Notes: generated by a model from the sequence alone, not told the origin. DNA of 64,000 nucleotides from an uncultured Paracoccaceae bacterium (GCA_947498415.1 CANMKB010000001.1:682001-746000), one strand, 5' to 3'. Positions 17,883-27,185 are shown, numbered from the stretch's first letter. Made by a program: numbers and translations.

Positions 17883-20834
17883 ATGGCATATCAGGCGCGC
17901 GGACGTGATCCCCTTCTGGACAGCAACATGCAGGCCGCAATTGAAAAACGCGGTAAAGAACTGCTTGGCATTGCCCTTATTGTATTGGGGCTTATGGCTG
18001 CGGCCATGATCGGCTCGTATACGCCAGACGATCCAAATTGGATGTCTGCAACCGATGCGCCGGTCCAGAATTGGCTTGGTCGTTTCGGCGCGTCTTTGTC
18101 CGCTCCGCTGTTTATGATCATCGGTTGGGGCAGCTGGGGTGTTGCTATTATTCTTTTGGCTTGGGGTATTCGCTTTGCCTTTCATCGCGGAGATGAGCGC
18201 GCCATTGGCCGCATTGTTTTTGCGCCGATCGCACTGGCGCTGGGCGCTGTTTACGCCTCTACGTTGGTCGCAGGCGACACATGGACGCACAGCTTTGGTC
18301 TAGGTGGCCTGTTTGGTGACACGGTCACTGGTGCTTTGCTTACAATTTTACCGTTGGGCACGATTTGGGCACTCAAACTGGTGTCTTTCCTGATGGGTAT
18401 CGGTGTTCTGTTGCTCACGTTGTTCGTCACAGGGTTCACCCGCCCAGAAATGAATTGGATTGGTCGCTTTTTGCTTGTTGGCGTGATCATGACTTATGCC
18501 TCTTTGATGACGTTGTTGGGCCGTGGCGCCAACGGTGCTTACGCCGCTGCGCAAAATGCGCAAGTGCGTCGGAATGAACGTCGTGCACTTGCCGCCGAAG
18601 AATCTGCCTATGCCGAGCAACAGTCACAAGCATTGGCCGCACAACAAAGTCGAGTGCAGTGGGCCCAGCCGTCAGCGGCACAAGAACCTGACTATTCTGA
18701 CGCCTATGCAGAGCCTGATCCGGTGCTTGAAGAAGCGCCAAAGCCAGGTTTGCTGGCCCGCGTTCCAAGCCTGATTAAACGCGCGGAGCCCATGCCAGAG
18801 CCTGAGTTGTATGAAGAGCACAGCGTCGCTGACATCCAAGACATGCCGGGCGAAGATCGTATCAAAGCCAAGATTTCAGACGTGATCAAAAACCGCATTC
18901 GCAGCAACAAGCCTGTTTACGCACCAGAAATTGCACCGCTGACCAAAGGTATGGGGCGTGGTCCGGATCCTTTGATCGTTCAACAGCCCGAACCGACCCT
19001 GCGTGCAGAGCCTCCGTTGACCGCGGCGCCACAGTCTTTTGCACAGCCTGAGATCGAAGAAGCCGCCTATATGGAAGCAGTCGAAGAACACTTTGAGCCG
19101 GATTATGATGCCGCACAAGTTAATGACGCGCCGTTCATCGAGGCCGAAGAAGAGCACCTAGCTGCGCCGGTTGTGCCAATTCAGCGTGGTGCACAGCAAG
19201 CTCCGCAAATTCCGACAGCTGAGCCACGCAAAGTGGTCCAGCACCCACCACGCAAAGTTGTGAAGCCATCGGCTCGTGCAAAAGCCGAAGCGCAGCCTCA
19301 GTTGGCGTTTGAAGAAAGCTCAACTGCGTACGAATTGCCTCCGCTTAACCTGTTAACCAGCGCTGAAAGCATTGAGCGTCATCACCTTTCCGATGATGCA
19401 CTCGAGGAAAATGCGCGGATGTTGGAAACGGTTCTGGATGACTATGGCGTTAAGGGAGAGATCGTTTCGGTTCGCCCAGGTCCTGTTGTCACCATGTACG
19501 AACTTGAACCAGCACCGGGTTTGAAGGCCAGCCGTGTGATCGGCTTGGCAGATGATATCGCCCGTTCGATGGCGGCCCTTTCTGCGCGTGTTTCTACTGT
19601 GCCAGGACGTTCTGTCATTGGTATCGAATTGCCAAACGAAAAACGTGAGATGGTGGCGTTCCGCGAAATCCTGTCTTCGCGTGAGTATGAAGCTGGCAAT
19701 CGCAAATTGCCGTTGGCGCTGGGTAAAGACATTGGTGGTGAACCGATTGTCGCAAATCTTGCCAAGATGCCTCACCTGCTGATCGCGGGTACCACAGGGT
19801 CCGGTAAGTCTGTTGCGATCAACACGATGATCTTGTCGTTGCTGTACAAGCTGACACCAGAAGAATGTCGCATGATCATGATTGATCCTAAGATGCTGGA
19901 ACTTTCTGTTTACGATGGCATCCCGCATCTTCTGTCGCCTGTTGTGACTGATCCGAAGAAAGCCGTTGTTGCGCTAAAATGGACAGTGGGCGAGATGGAA
20001 GATCGCTATCGCAAGATGTCTAAAATGGGCGTGCGTAACATTGATGGCTATAACAGCCGTGTCGAAGATGCGCTGGCTAAGGGCGAAACATTTAGTCGTA
20101 CCGTTCAAACTGGCTTTGATGACGAAACCGGTGATCCAGTCTTTGAAACCGAAGAGATCATTCCAGAGAAAATGCCATACATCGTTGTCGTTGTAGACGA
20201 GATGGCTGATTTGATGATGGTTGCCGGTAAAGAGATTGAGGCCTGCATCCAACGCTTGGCGCAGATGGCACGTGCATCTGGTATCCACATTATCATGGCG
20301 ACCCAGCGTCCTTCTGTTGATGTGATCACCGGTACGATTAAGGCGAACTTCCCAACCCGTATTTCCTTCCAAGTGACGTCCAAAGTGGACAGCCGCACCA
20401 TTCTGGGTGAAATGGGGGCCGAGCAACTACTGGGCATGGGTGACATGCTGTATATGGCAGGGGGCGCAAAGATCACTCGGTGTCACGGCCCGTTTGTGAG
20501 CGATGAAGAAGTCGAAGAAATCGTAAACCACCTCAAGAGCTTTGGTCCGCCAGAATACATCGGTGGCGTTGTAGACGGCCCTAAGGATGACAAAGCTGAT
20601 AATATCGATGCGGTTCTTGGGTTGGGTGGCAATACCAACGGCGAAGATGCGTTGTATGATCAAGCGGTTGGCATCGTTATCAAAGATCGTAAGTGCTCCA
20701 CATCTTACATCCAACGTAAGTTGGCCATCGGTTACAACAAAGCGGCCCGCTTGGTGGAGCAGATGGAAGACGAAGGTGTGGTCTCCTCGGCCAACCATGT
20801 CGGCAAGCGCGAAATTTTGGTGCCCGAGCAGTAA
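17883..20834 (+). CDS. ftsK: DNA translocase FtsK
   Basis: FtsK pumps DNA at the septum and activates XerCD recombination at dif during division. The 983 residues show four or five N-terminal membrane segments (about residues 30-215), a long Pro/Glu/Ala-rich linker (about 220-480), then the RecA-like motor with Walker A GTTGSGKS at 636-643 and Walker [13 protein letters not shown] near 765. The C-terminal gamma winged helix ([18 protein letters not shown]) reads KOPS sequences. GAGGTAG precedes the ATG. Neighbours dapC and lolA fit an envelope/division context. A strong terminator follows. Confidence 0.97.
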   Translation: MAYQARGRDPLLDSNMQAAIEKRGKELLGIALIVLGLMAAAMIGSYTPDDPNWMSATDAPVQNWLGRFGASLSAPLFMIIGWGSWGVAIILLAWGIRFAFHRGDERAIGRIVFAPIALALGAVYASTLVAGDTWTHSFGLGGLFGDTVTGALLTILPLGTIWALKLVSFLMGIGVLLLTLFVTGFTRPEMNWIGRFLLVGVIMTYASLMTLLGRGANGAYAAAQNAQVRRNERRALAAEESAYAEQQSQALAAQQSRVQWAQPSAAQEPDYSDAYAEPDPVLEEAPKPGLLARVPSLIKRAEPMPEPELYEEHSVADIQDMPGEDRIKAKISDVIKNRIRSNKPVYAPEIAPLTKGMGRGPDPLIVQQPEPTLRAEPPLTAAPQSFAQPEIEEAAYMEAVEEHFEPDYDAAQVNDAPFIEAEEEHLAAPVVPIQRGAQQAPQIPTAEPRKVVQHPPRKVVKPSARAKAEAQPQLAFEESSTAYELPPLNLLTSAESIERHHLSDDALEENARMLETVLDDYGVKGEIVSVRPGPVVTMYELEPAPGLKASRVIGLADDIARSMAALSARVSTVPGRSVIGIELPNEKREMVAFREILSSREYEAGNRKLPLALGKDIGGEPIVANLAKMPHLLIAGTTGSGKSVAINTMILSLLYKLTPEECRMIMIDPKMLELSVYDGIPHLLSPVVTDPKKAVVALKWTVGEMEDRYRKMSKMGVRNIDGYNSRVEDALAKGETFSRTVQTGFDDETGDPVFETEEIIPEKMPYIVVVVDEMADLMMVAGKEIEACIQRLAQMARASGIHIIMATQRPSVDVITGTIKANFPTRISFQVTSKVDSRTILGEMGAEQLLGMGDMLYMAGGAKITRCHGPFVSDEEVEEIVNHLKSFGPPEYIGGVVDGPKDDKADNIDAVLGLGGNTNGEDALYDQAVGIVIKDRKCSTSYIQRKLAIGYNKAARLVEQMEDEGVVSSANHVGKREILVPEQ

Positions 20835-20870
20835 CTGGGCGATAAAAAGCCGAAACACGAATAATTCAGA

Positions 20871-20897
20871 AAGGGCGGGCTGTACCCGCCCTTTTTT
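20871..20897 (+). terminator. ftsK terminator
   Basis: AAGGGCGGG and CCCGCCCTT form a 9-base stem with a 5-base loop followed by TTTT. It separates ftsK from lolA, so lolA should have its own promoter or rely on read-through. Confidence 0.9.
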
Positions 20898-20914
20898 GTA
20901 ACTAGATTAGAGAT

Positions 20915-21529
20915 ATGAAACTGATGCGTTTTATGATGGCCCCTGCTTTCTTGGCAGCGATGGCCGCCCCAGCGCTGGCTGAAAAGCTATCGCTGGACGA
21001 AATTTCGACATACCTGAATGGTATTAAGTCAGCGCAAGCGGGCTTTACGCAGGTGAACGACGATAACTCTATTTCAACAGGTCAGCTCTTGATCAAACGG
21101 CCGGGGCGTGCACGGTTTGAATATGATCCACCAGAGGCTGCTTTGGTTATGGCTGGCGGCGGTCAAGTGGCCATCTTCGATAAAAAGTCAAATGAACCGC
21201 CAGAGGCTTACCCTCTGCGCCGCACACCGCTTTGGGTCATACTTGAGAAGAATGTGAATCTGAAGCAGCGCGATATGGTTGTGAACCATGGCTACGATGG
21301 CACGGTGACAACGGTTACGGCGCAAGATCCCAAAAATCCTGAGTATGGATCGATCCAGTTGCATTTTACAGCAAACCCGGTTGAATTACGCCAATGGGTG
21401 ATCAACGATGGGAATGGTGGCCAGACAACGGTTGTCTTGGGCGCATGGGACCGCACCGTTTCGCTTGCAAACAAGCTGTTCAATATCGAGCGGCTAAAGC
21501 AACTTCGGGCGCCTACAGACGACAAGTAA
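20915..21529 (+). CDS. lolA: Outer-membrane lipoprotein carrier protein LolA
   Basis: LolA carries lipoproteins across the periplasm from the LolCDE transporter to the outer membrane. The 204-residue protein has a signal peptide ending at ALA before EKLSLDE (residue 22/23), and the unclosed-barrel family sequence including AQAGFTQVNDDNS, GQLLIKRPGRARFEYDPP and LRQWVINDGNGGQTTV. An in-frame ATG at 20924 could also start translation. It begins only 18 bases after the ftsK terminator. lolB is not in this window, as is common in alphaproteobacteria. Confidence 0.92.
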   Translation: MKLMRFMMAPAFLAAMAAPALAEKLSLDEISTYLNGIKSAQAGFTQVNDDNSISTGQLLIKRPGRARFEYDPPEAALVMAGGGQVAIFDKKSNEPPEAYPLRRTPLWVILEKNVNLKQRDMVVNHGYDGTVTTVTAQDPKNPEYGSIQLHFTANPVELRQWVINDGNGGQTTVVLGAWDRTVSLANKLFNIERLKQLRAPTDDK

Positions 21530-21540
21530 TTTAAATTTTT

Positions 21541-21574
21541 AAAGCAAAGGGGCGCTTCAGCGCCCCTTTGCTTT
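21541..21574. terminator. Bidirectional terminator between lolA and the transglycosylase gene
   Basis: A perfect 15-base stem, AAAGCAAAGGGGCGC with its complement, encloses a TTCA loop. The stem ends inside the stop codon of the minus-strand transglycosylase gene (21573-21575), so one structure serves both convergent genes. Confidence 0.85.
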
Positions 21575-22160
21575 ATCTGAATTTACGGCAGCTCGCCAAT
21601 TGGCGCTGGTAAGTGGCGGACCGAGAATTCACCTCATCTGCTACGCGCAACAGCCATTGTTTTTTACGATAGGTGCCGCGTGCATAGCCTGTATGGCCAT
21701 CATGATAGGCGAGGTACTGATTGCGTGCATCCCGAAGGGAAATGCCATTACGCTTGCGTGTTTCGTTGGAATACCACCCAATGAAATCAGCGGCGTCGTA
21801 GATATTGTCGCGTTTCGCGCTGTAGCTACGAGTCGCACGTTTATAGCCTTCCCACGTGCCATCAAGAGCTTGCGAATAGCCGTAAGCGCTGCTTTGTCGA
21901 CCCATAGGCAAAACACCTAAGACATATTTTACCGGCGTACGCGCATCGCTGATGAACTTACTTTCCTGATAGATGATCGCCATTTGAACATGTGCCGGAA
22001 TACCCCAGCGACGTTCAGCCGCCTTAAACGCGCGAACGAATTTTGGGCGTTGGTTCAAAATGGAACAAGCATCGTTCAAATTACGGGGCGCCGAACGGTC
22101 AGAGCTGCCACACGCGGCGACCAGCAATAGCAATACCAAGGCGCGAAAGTGTCTGCTCAT
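21573..22160 (-). CDS. Lytic transglycosylase (SLT-domain) lipoprotein
   Basis: This 195-residue protein has a lipoprotein signal ending at VAACGSS (Cys17) and an SLT domain with the catalytic Glu66 in MAIIYQESKF. GYSQALDGTWEGYK and the later AYHDGHTGYARGTYR fit the lysozyme-like fold that cleaves peptidoglycan glycan strands to 1,6-anhydro ends. It would act from the inner face of the outer membrane or the inner membrane. It converges with lolA across a shared terminator and diverges from hspQ. Confidence 0.85.
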   Translation of the reverse strand: MSRHFRALVLLLLVAACGSSDRSAPRNLNDACSILNQRPKFVRAFKAAERRWGIPAHVQMAIIYQESKFISDARTPVKYVLGVLPMGRQSSAYGYSQALDGTWEGYKRATRSYSAKRDNIYDAADFIGWYSNETRKRNGISLRDARNQYLAYHDGHTGYARGTYRKKQWLLRVADEVNSRSATYQRQLASCRKFR

Positions 22161-22338
22161 TGGCCTCTCGCTTTATGTTGTTTTGACGAAATCATAACCT
22201 GAAAGATGTATTTGTGAAATCACAATCCAGAGGGAAGCGCGGATTTTTGCGATCAATTTAGTGATGCATTAATCAAAACTGTGCCATCGCTGTTCACAGA
22301 CTGTTTCCTGAAATTGAGGCGTAAAAAATGGACAGCCC

Positions 22339-22365
22339 CCCCTTGAAGGCGATAAGTTTGAGGGG
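22339..22365 (+). promoter_or_regulatory. Hairpin covering an AGGGG element before hspQ
   Basis: CCCCTTGAA (22339-22347) can pair with TTTGAGGGG (22357-22365) over nine positions, two of them G-U wobbles, around a 9-base loop. It hides an AGGGG that could help ribosome binding 14 bases before the hspQ ATG. Such a weak stem before a heat-shock gene resembles an RNA thermometer. Confidence 0.3.
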
Positions 22366-22379
22366 TAGGCCAGCATGCA

Positions 22380-22706
22380 ATGATTACAACACGCGCGAAA
22401 TATCACCTTGGACAAATTGTCCGTCACCGCAAGCATCCGTTTCGTGGCGTGGTATTTGATGTTGATCCCGAATTTTCCAATACAGATGAATGGTATGATG
22501 CAATTCCCGAGGACAGCCGTCCTCAGAAAGAGCAGCCATTTTATCATTTGCTCGCTGAAAACGATCAAAGTTACTACGTCGCTTACGTGTCTGAGCAGAA
22601 TCTGATTGCTGATTATTCCGGCGAACCTGTCGATCATCCAGACATTGGTGATCTGTTTGGTCCGTTCGAAGACGGCGGTTATCCGCTGCACTTCAATATG
22701 AACTAA
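22380..22706 (+). CDS. hspQ: Heat shock protein HspQ
   Basis: This 108-residue HspQ/YccV family protein binds hemimethylated DNA in one report and acts as a Lon specificity enhancer in others. The sequence reads through the family pattern: KYHLGQIVRHRKHPFRGVVFDVDPEF, QPFYHLLAENDQSYYVAYVSEQNL and a C-terminal acidic stretch. The ATG overlaps an out-of-frame ATG-CAA-TGA mini-ORF at 22375. Heat-shock control would be expected, but I cannot match a clear RpoH promoter. A strong terminator follows. Confidence 0.93.
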   Translation: MITTRAKYHLGQIVRHRKHPFRGVVFDVDPEFSNTDEWYDAIPEDSRPQKEQPFYHLLAENDQSYYVAYVSEQNLIADYSGEPVDHPDIGDLFGPFEDGGYPLHFNMN

Positions 22707-22710
22707 GTCA

Positions 22711-22742
22711 AAAGGGCGCGATTGCGCCCTTTGTTGTTTTTC
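22711..22742 (+). terminator. hspQ terminator
   Basis: AAAGGGCGC and GCGCCCTTT form a 9-base stem around GATT, followed by a T-rich run. It lies directly before the end of the convergent gamma-glutamyltransferase-family gene. Confidence 0.85.
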
Positions 22743-22744
22743 AT

Positions 22745-24322
22745 TCAATATCCCAGCGCACAGCCATCTTTCCGCGGGTCAGAGGCCCCTTCTAGAATGC
22801 CACTGTCATGCATTTGGATGGCTTGCGCCCCGCCAATCGCTGTCTCGGGTGTTGCAATGTCGTGTCCACGCTCTGCAAGTTCTTGCAAGACAGATGGATC
22901 ATAACCGCGTTCTACATTCAGGATCCCATTTTCCGCAAAACAACGCGGTGCATCGACGGCTGATTGAATGTCCATGCCAAAGTCGATCACGTTTGTGACG
23001 AACCGCGCATGGCCGCATGGCTGATACTGTCCTCCCATAACGCCAAATGGCATCATTGGCTTGCCATCTCGAACCAGCATACCTGGAATAATGGTGTGCA
23101 TCGGTCGTTTGCCAGCAGCAAGGCAATTGGGATGCCCGTCGATCAAGTTAAATCCGGCACCACGGTTTTGGAACAGGATGCCGTATTTTTCCGATGCGAT
23201 ACCCGACCCAAAACTGTGGAAAATAGAATAGATCAGCGAAACTGACATACCGTCCTTGTCGACGACAGTTATGTAAACCGTGTCCTTGTGAACGGATTCA
23301 GACAGCTGAGTTGCTGACGTCATTGCCCGTTTTGGATCAATTTTTTCAGCCAATGCCTGCGCGGTTTCCGCCGAAAGAAGATGGTTCAAATTCGACATAT
23401 GATCCGGATCTGCCAAGAACCGATTGCGGGCATCATAGGCGAGTTTTGTCGCCTCAGCTTCGATATGTGCGCGATCAGCTCCCAAAGGGTCCATCGACTG
23501 TAAATCAAATTGAGCCAAAATATTCAGGATCAAAATTGCAATGGCACCCTGGCCATTTGGCGGGTGCTCAAACAGATCAAGGGGCCCATAAGCGCCGGAT
23601 ATCGGCGATGTTTCAAATGCAGATGCCTGTGCAAAGTCTTCCAAAGTGTGCACACCCCCACGGGCGTTTAAACTGCGCACCATGTCTTCGGCGATTTCAC
23701 CGGTATAGAAGGCATCACGCCCATGTTTCGCGATTTGTTTTAGAACTTGTGCCTGACCCTCGGAGCGAAACATATCGCCCGGCTTTGCCGCTTTTCCAGA
23801 GATCAAATACTTATCCCGCGCGGAACCCTGCAGGGAAGACGCCGCGATCGCCCAATCAAAGGCAACTCTAGGTGCAACGGGAACCCCCTCTTTGGCGTAG
23901 CGAATTGCCGGCGCAAGGATCGCGTCGAGACCTAACTTCCCCCAATTTTCAGACAGTTTGCAAAAAGCATCGACCGCTGTGGGGATCGTGATCGCATGAG
24001 GTGAGGCAGGATCGATATTGCGATGGCCTTGTTCGCGAAGATCAGCAGCACTCGCCTTTTGTGGCGCAACGCCAGATCCATTGAACGCATGAATTTCATT
24101 TTTTCCAGCTGGGGAAAATAGAACAAAACAATCGCCGCCGAGGCCCGTCATTTGAGGCTCACAGAGGCCAAGAAGGACCGCGCCTGCAATTGCGGCGTCC
24201 ATTGCGTTTCCGCCTTGCTTCAAAATATCCACAGCCGTCTGTGCCGCGAGTGGATGCGACGTCGCGCACATTCCATTTCGAGCAAAGACTGTCGATCTGC
24301 CTGGCTTTTGAAAGTCGCGCAT
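22745..24322 (-). CDS. Gamma-glutamyltransferase-family Ntn hydrolase
   Basis: This 525-residue protein belongs to the GGT superfamily, which splits itself so that a new N-terminal Thr becomes the nucleophile. Family parts are GGNAMDAAIAGAVLLG, TGLGGDCF, HPPNGQGA and GMPFGVMGGQYQP-like C-terminal sequence. The nucleophile region reads KDTVYITVVD (Thr about residue 348) instead of the classical NTTHYSVVD, so the second Thr and His are changed. That DTVY form resembles YwrD/HpxW-like relatives, which need not use glutathione. No signal peptide is visible, so it may be cytoplasmic. The ATG at 24322 has AGGGGG upstream, better than a longer reading. Confidence 0.85.
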   Translation of the reverse strand: MRDFQKPGRSTVFARNGMCATSHPLAAQTAVDILKQGGNAMDAAIAGAVLLGLCEPQMTGLGGDCFVLFSPAGKNEIHAFNGSGVAPQKASAADLREQGHRNIDPASPHAITIPTAVDAFCKLSENWGKLGLDAILAPAIRYAKEGVPVAPRVAFDWAIAASSLQGSARDKYLISGKAAKPGDMFRSEGQAQVLKQIAKHGRDAFYTGEIAEDMVRSLNARGGVHTLEDFAQASAFETSPISGAYGPLDLFEHPPNGQGAIAILILNILAQFDLQSMDPLGADRAHIEAEATKLAYDARNRFLADPDHMSNLNHLLSAETAQALAEKIDPKRAMTSATQLSESVHKDTVYITVVDKDGMSVSLIYSIFHSFGSGIASEKYGILFQNRGAGFNLIDGHPNCLAAGKRPMHTIIPGMLVRDGKPMMPFGVMGGQYQPCGHARFVTNVIDFGMDIQSAVDAPRCFAENGILNVERGYDPSVLQELAERGHDIATPETAIGGAQAIQMHDSGILEGASDPRKDGCALGY

Positions 24323-24391
24323 TTCAGATTCCCCCTTTACACGCAAACCGTAGGCGGGAAATTGCAATTATCCAATACACGCCAAAGCAAT

Positions 24392-24823
24392 TTATCGAGG
24401 AAGGGTAAATTGTAGCTGATTCACAGACCCTTCACGTTGATATGAAAGCTCTTGGGTCAACGCGTTAATAATAGGTAGCCCCCACCCCCCTTCGGGCAAG
24501 GAACAGGCATCAGGGATTGAGGCATTCGATACGTTCAATACCATCGGAACGCCGTCGTCTTGGATACAAAAGAAAATTTGATCTGCCTGCGCCTGCAAGG
24601 ACACTTTAAGCCAACAGTTTGGATGCGATGATTGAGCGTGCATCACGATGTTGTTGATAACCTCGGCTAAGACAATCTCAGCATTGCTGCAACAGAGCGT
24701 GCTCATCCCGATATTCTGCATGGCTTCAATTGTCGTGGCCACAACTTCACGCACATCACAAAAGCTGGCTGGGCCAATTAGGCGGCGTTCAAACGAAAGC
24801 AAACTGTCTTTAGGAGATGACAT
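24392..24823 (-). CDS. RsbW-like anti-sigma factor kinase (HATPase)
   Basis: This 143-residue protein has the GHKL ATP-binding fold of anti-sigma serine kinases: the N-box in EIVLAEVINNIVMHA (about residues 64-78), the G1 box DDGVPM (about 94-99) and the glycine-rich GGWGLPIINAL (about 117-127). RsbW-type proteins bind a sigma factor or other target and phosphorylate an STAS antagonist. The STAS gene lies six bases upstream on the same strand. No PP2C phosphatase and no sigma factor are nearby, so the output target is unknown. Confidence 0.87.
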   Translation of the reverse strand: MSSPKDSLLSFERRLIGPASFCDVREVVATTIEAMQNIGMSTLCCSNAEIVLAEVINNIVMHAQSSHPNCWLKVSLQAQADQIFFCIQDDGVPMVLNVSNASIPDACSLPEGGWGLPIINALTQELSYQREGSVNQLQFTLPR

Positions 24824-24829
24824 AACACT

Positions 24830-25159
24830 TTATGCGGCTAATGCTGTTTCAAGATTTGGGTGGATCGTAAAGATTGTGTCCATTCGCGTCAGGCTGAACA
24901 CTTTAGATACATTCGGTTGCAAGCCGCAGAGTTCAAAAGGGCGACCAACCGCAAAGAGCTTCATCGAGTTCACAATCGCCCCCAATCCACTGCTGTCGAT
25001 AAAGTTAACCGCATTCAAATCTAGAACGATGCGATCCGCAGGTTGCAAGCAGGCCAAACGCATGGCCTCTTTAAATTCCAGTACGGCCAAAGCATCTATC
25101 CGTGGCACTTGTGGGGATATGATTAGGGATCGGTCTCGCAGGTCTTCGTGCAAATTCAT
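24830..25159 (-). CDS. STAS-domain anti-sigma factor antagonist
   Basis: This 109-residue protein is a bare STAS domain of the RsbV/SpoIIAA type. It has RIVLDLNAVNFIDSSGLGAIV, in which one Ser of DSSGLG (about residues 58-63) is the usual phosphorylation site. In its unphosphorylated form such a protein would bind the adjacent RsbW-like kinase and free the target. The six-base gap to the kinase gene indicates one operon. The start is divergent from the thiolase gene, with about 180 bases between them that may hold both promoters. Confidence 0.9.
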   Translation of the reverse strand: MNLHEDLRDRSLIISPQVPRIDALAVLEFKEAMRLACLQPADRIVLDLNAVNFIDSSGLGAIVNSMKLFAVGRPFELCGLQPNVSKVFSLTRMDTIFTIHPNLETALAA

Positions 25160-25338
25160 GTATGGGTCTCATTTAAGCGCCTAATGACTGGTAGATCAGA
25201 AGGATTACCAAAGCGTTGCCCTCGCAGCGACGTTACGTTCTTTCACCGAGCCATTCCCAAGCCGCTCGCCGCCTAATAAGTTCAGGCGAAATGAGATGTG
25301 CCCAGGGTTCCTGTTGGCGCTGAAAGAAAGGGCTTTAC

Positions 25339-26511
25339 ATGCAAAAGGTTGTTATTGCCGGGGCTGCCCGGACACCGATGGGCGGATTTCAAGGAGCGTT
25401 CGGTGACGTTGACGCGCCAAGCTTGGGTGGGGCGGCGATTGAAGCGGCGCTGCAAAATGCAAATGCAAATTCCGTTGAAGAAGTGCTCATGGGGTGCGTT
25501 TTGCCTGCTGGAATTGGGCAGGCGCCCGCGCGCCAGGCCGCATTCAAAGGTGGGCTAGATGAAAGCGTTCCTGCGACCACACTGAACAAGATGTGTGGAT
25601 CTGGGATGAAGGCGGCGATGATGGGCTTTGACCAGATCGCTTTGGGCCACACCAATGTGATGATCGCGGGTGGTATGGAAAGCATGACCAATGCGCCCTA
25701 TGTGCTGCCTAAAATGCGCGATGGAGCACGTATTGGTCATCAGCAAGTGATTGATCATATGTTCCTGGATGGACTTGAAGACGCATATGACAAGGGACGC
25801 CTGATGGGCACCTTTGCTGAAGATTGCGCGGAAAGCTTTCAATTCACACGTGAAGCTCAGGATGAATTTGCGCTGAAGTCACTGTCGAATTCTCTCGAAG
25901 CCCAATCAAGTAATGCCTTCGATGGTGAAATTGCTCCGGTTACAATCAAGACTCGCAAAGGCGAAGTGGTTGTATCTGAGGATGAGCAGCCCGGAAAGGC
26001 ACGCCCTGAAAAGATCCCAACACTCAAGCCGGCGTTCCGCAAGGACGGCTCTGTGACAGCTGCAAACTCATCATCGATTTCCGATGGTGCGGCTGCGTTG
26101 GTGTTGGCGTCTGAAGAGGCGGCTAAAGCGAAAGGCATGAACATTCGTGCTGAAATCGTGGGCCACGCCTCTCATGCGCAAGCGCCGGGGTTGTTTACGA
26201 CGGCGCCTGTTCCCGCTGCTCAGAAACTGTTGGAACGGATCGGCTGGACCAAAGACGATGTGGATCTTTGGGAAGTGAACGAAGCCTTTGCGGTTGTCCC
26301 AATGGCCTTCATGCATGAAATGGGCATTGAGCGTGATAAAGTGAACGTAAACGGCGGGGCATGTGCAATGGGCCATCCGATTGGCGCTTCTGGTGCCCGG
26401 ATCATGGTTACATTGCTCAACGCCCTTGAAAAACGTGGGCTGAAACGTGGTGTTGCCGCGATCTGTATCGGTGGTGGCGAAGGTACTGCGATTGCAATCG
26501 AACGCGTTTGA
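25339..26511 (+). CDS. Acetyl-CoA C-acetyltransferase (thiolase)
   Basis: This 390-residue thiolase condenses two acetyl-CoA to acetoacetyl-CoA or runs in reverse. The nucleophilic Cys86 lies in TLNKMCGSGMKA. The C-terminal half has EVNEAFAVV, NVNGGACAMGHPIGASGAR with the catalytic His, and CIGGGEGTAIA with the second Cys. Its length and sequence fit the biosynthetic/degradative AtoB/PhaA group. No phaB or phaC lies next to it, so a polyhydroxybutyrate role is not supported by context. It is transcribed away from the STAS gene. Confidence 0.94.
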   Translation: MQKVVIAGAARTPMGGFQGAFGDVDAPSLGGAAIEAALQNANANSVEEVLMGCVLPAGIGQAPARQAAFKGGLDESVPATTLNKMCGSGMKAAMMGFDQIALGHTNVMIAGGMESMTNAPYVLPKMRDGARIGHQQVIDHMFLDGLEDAYDKGRLMGTFAEDCAESFQFTREAQDEFALKSLSNSLEAQSSNAFDGEIAPVTIKTRKGEVVVSEDEQPGKARPEKIPTLKPAFRKDGSVTAANSSSISDGAAALVLASEEAAKAKGMNIRAEIVGHASHAQAPGLFTTAPVPAAQKLLERIGWTKDDVDLWEVNEAFAVVPMAFMHEMGIERDKVNVNGGACAMGHPIGASGARIMVTLLNALEKRGLKRGVAAICIGGGEGTAIAIERV

Positions 26512-26565
26512 CCTTTTAGGGATTTGAGGGCTTTATGCCCTCAAATTCGTTCAAAGGAATTCAAC

Positions 26566-27024
26566 GTGTCTGTTAACTATCACGACCTCGCGCAATCGAT
26601 CTATGCGCTGACCTCAGGCGAAACCGATGCAATTGCGTTAATGGCAACCGTTTCGTGCGAAGTCCATCACTCTGATGCACGTTTTGATTGGACGGGGTTT
26701 TATCGCGTTGTCGCGCCCGAACTACTGAAAATCGGGCCTTACCAAGGTGGTCATGGTTGCCTTGTTATTCCCTTTTCGCGCGGGGTATGCGGTGCCGCTG
26801 CCCGCACTGGAGAAATCCAGTTGGTGGATGATGTGGACGCCTTTGCTGATCACATCGCTTGCTCTTCCACGACTCAATCGGAAATCGTGCTACCCGTTAG
26901 AAATGGCGCAGGTGAATTGCTGGGTGTCTTCGACATCGATAGCAATAAACCGGGGGCTTTTACCGAAGAAGATTCGCGCGAGTTAAGTCTGATTCTCGAG
27001 ACTGTTTTCAAAGCTGCGCACTGA
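26566..27024 (+). CDS. msrC: Free methionine-(R)-sulfoxide reductase (GAF type)
   Basis: This 152-residue GAF-domain enzyme probably reduces free methionine-R-sulfoxide. Three cysteines, Cys65, Cys75 and Cys99, sit in GHGCLVIPF, GVCGAAA and HIACSS. Their spacing of 10 and 24 residues equals that of the E. coli enzyme (Cys84/94/118), and SEIVLPV follows as expected. The GTG at 26566 has AAAGGA nine bases upstream. A hairpin TTTGAGGG/CCCTCAAA (26523-26543) lies between it and the thiolase gene. A ligand-binding GAF sensor is the alternative, but the cysteines argue against it. Confidence 0.85.
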   Translation: MSVNYHDLAQSIYALTSGETDAIALMATVSCEVHHSDARFDWTGFYRVVAPELLKIGPYQGGHGCLVIPFSRGVCGAAARTGEIQLVDDVDAFADHIACSSTTQSEIVLPVRNGAGELLGVFDIDSNKPGAFTEEDSRELSLILETVFKAAH

Positions 27025-27112
27025 ATGAATTGACCTTGGGTAAGGTCGAGTTTCCAGAAATATTAAGATTTACGACAACTTATATCTTGGTTGCGGATAG
27101 CCGAATCTATCC

Positions 27113-27137
27113 ATGAAAAAATTCTTTATTTTTTCAT
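27113..27137. promoter_or_regulatory. Perfect 10-base inverted repeat, possible operator
   Basis: ATGAAAAAAT (27113-27122) and ATTTTTTCAT (27128-27137) flank a 5-base spacer. It sits about 50 bases before the XRE-cupin start. A second repeat with the same half-site follows at 27153. No T-run follows, so an operator fits better than a terminator. Confidence 0.45.
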
Positions 27138-27152
27138 AACGCCCTGCCAGTA

Positions 27153-27175
27153 TGAAAATCTGATGATAATTTTCA
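27153..27175. promoter_or_regulatory. Second TGAAAAT/ATTTTCA inverted repeat
   Basis: TGAAAAT (27153-27159) and ATTTTCA (27169-27175) flank a 9-base spacer and end just before the GGTGG ribosome-binding site of the XRE-cupin gene. The TGAAAA half-site is shared with the repeat at 27113, which suggests autoregulation. Confidence 0.42.
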
Positions 27176-27185
27176 CGGTGGTTTC

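Noticed and set aside
19353..20426. Long antisense readings inside ftsK
   Set aside because: FtsK motor motifs are intact on the plus strand, and these readings have no ribosome site or family pattern.
25339..26511. Polyhydroxybutyrate operon starting at the thiolase
   Set aside because: No phaB, phaC or phasin gene lies nearby; the next gene is a methionine sulfoxide reductase.
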